NCBI RefSeq assembly: GCF_004138285.1
Contig: NZ_SCFN01000007.1
Coordinates: forward strand, 279,816 to 343,815
DNA length: 64,000 bases
Source: Gottfriedia acidiceleris
GTDB taxonomy: Bacteria; Bacillota; Bacilli; Bacillales; Bacillaceae_G
Direction: 5' to 3'
In this document: positions 63,306 through 64,000 of the stretch, one piece after another
Layout: each line of letters begins with the position of its first letter
How positions within the stretch are numbered: the first letter of the stretch is position 1
Translations under genes and position numbers: made by a program
Notes under the pieces: generated by a model
What the model saw: the letters and a program-made list of their open reading frames with translations, nothing else
Told to the model about the DNA's origin: nothing
The model's database searches: none

Positions 63306-63950
63306 AAAGCGAGCACCCTGTAGTGGAAATCAATATCCACTACTTACATATCAAAGTTCGATCCAACAATTTAATTGACAATTTCTTTTTTCAACACTCT
63401 GAAAATACAAACATTAAATGAATTTCTATGAAAAAAAGTCTATTTATTATTGTTTTATCTGTCATCTTATTGATACTAAACAAGTGATTTTTGTTGATAT
63501 ATATATGTTGTAACTAACTTGCAAAAATTAAAATATCCTCTTTTTTGACGATCAATATTTGTAAAGATGTGTAAGTTGTCATCGTAAGAAACAATTTGAT
63601 TAATAAAGGGTAATTCATTCGTTCATATGACTATTCTATTGTTTTTTGAAAACGAACATTAAGTGAACATTATTGATGATTAATTTATCATTTTTGGATG
63701 ATCTTTTAATGGTTTTAAATGTTAATATGTTTGAGCAATTTTATAATTCTAACAAACACTAGTAATGTTTTTTTCAGAAGTTAAAAATATCATGAGCTAA
63801 TTTTAGAAAAACAAGTTCAATAGATTAGTTTATAAATTAGTGTTCGATATTAATTGACCTACAAACTGATTAATAAAGAACTGTTATTTTACTCTAAGTA
63901 AAGGCTATTTGATTAGGTATTTATTATATACTTTTTTTGATGAATAAGTT
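63306..63950. other. Non-coding region, right part
   Basis: AT-rich, with two repeats of the ACAAACATTAAATGAA / CGAACATTAAGTGAAC motif (about 63403-63420 and 63651-63668). Open frames here have no ribosome sites. I see no gene. Confidence 0.4.
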
Positions 63951-63952
63951 GA

Positions 63953-64000
63953 TTGGAACAAAAAGGATGCTCGACTCCTATGGGAAATGCGGGAAGGCTG
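63953..64000. repeat. Possible partial dispersed intergenic repeat at the window edge
   Basis: The GC content rises sharply. The reverse strand reads like the frequent Bacillaceae intergenic repeat with CGCATTTCCCATAGGAGTCG and AGCATCCTTTTTGTTCC. It is cut by the window end, and the identification is from memory. Confidence 0.3.

Noticed and set aside
63178..63421. Two overlapping plus-strand frames of 65-66 codons near the right end
   Set aside because: Both are produced by the 21-bp repeat, whose length keeps any frame open; no ribosome site.

Overview
The window looks like a chromosomal piece of a low-GC, endospore-forming Bacillaceae (Bacillus/Gottfriedia-like). The support is AT-rich intergenic DNA, strong AGGAGG-type ribosome sites, a full spoVR, a GerA-family germination gene, a YhdB-like protein, DUF1540, pgcA and a YhdF-like short-chain dehydrogenase. 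No rRNA, tRNA or CRISPR array was seen.

Layout. 0-8 kb: a divergent FAD monooxygenase/HxlR pair, a large secreted Vpr-like subtilase with a C-terminal dockerin, and a deletion scar in which the start of a regulator gene is joined to the end of a second, lost dockerin protease; then a LysR regulator. 8-12 kb: a small WxL surface-protein locus (DUF916-type protein plus WxL protein) divergent from an Mga-like regulator. 12-16 kb: an alpha/beta hydrolase, small proteins and acetoacetate-CoA ligase. 16.4-21.75 kb: a canonical guanine-class purine riboswitch and a strong leader terminator precede an operon of a dGTPase-like HD protein, an unusual cytochrome P450, a dienelactone-hydrolase-like protein, an MFS transporter and an unknown protein. 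I consider this the most interesting unit in the window.

22-35 kb: an orphan modA divergent from a YvgK-like regulator; an SPFH protein with a small membrane partner; VanZ; then a minus-strand catabolic cluster with three M20 amidohydrolases (one carbamoylase-like), an EamA permease, a regulator, and an SSS symporter with its DUF3311 partner. 36-39 kb: a MacAB-like exporter (adaptor, ATPase, permease).

40.9-49.3 kb: a probable genomic island bounded on the left by a 3'-terminal duplicate of spoVR and on the right by the intact spoVR. The two spoVR copies differ almost only at synonymous sites, which points to import rather than local duplication. Inside are a germination-receptor A subunit, a zinc-ribbon protein, a secreted toxin-like precursor next to a membrane-anchored subtilase, and several small genes or pseudogenes. 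Five of these carry the same palindromic repeat at their stop codon, which gives a cassette-like array.

50-64 kb: ordinary core genes (yhdB-like, pgcA, DUF1540, SDR, NCS2 purine permease, Cys-rich protein, patatin, penicillin acylase, thioredoxin-like, prepilin peptidase, NlpC/P60), ending in 1.2 kb of apparently non-coding DNA that contains an exact 21-bp-period repeat. Related degenerate repeats occur near 51.1 and 57.9 kb.
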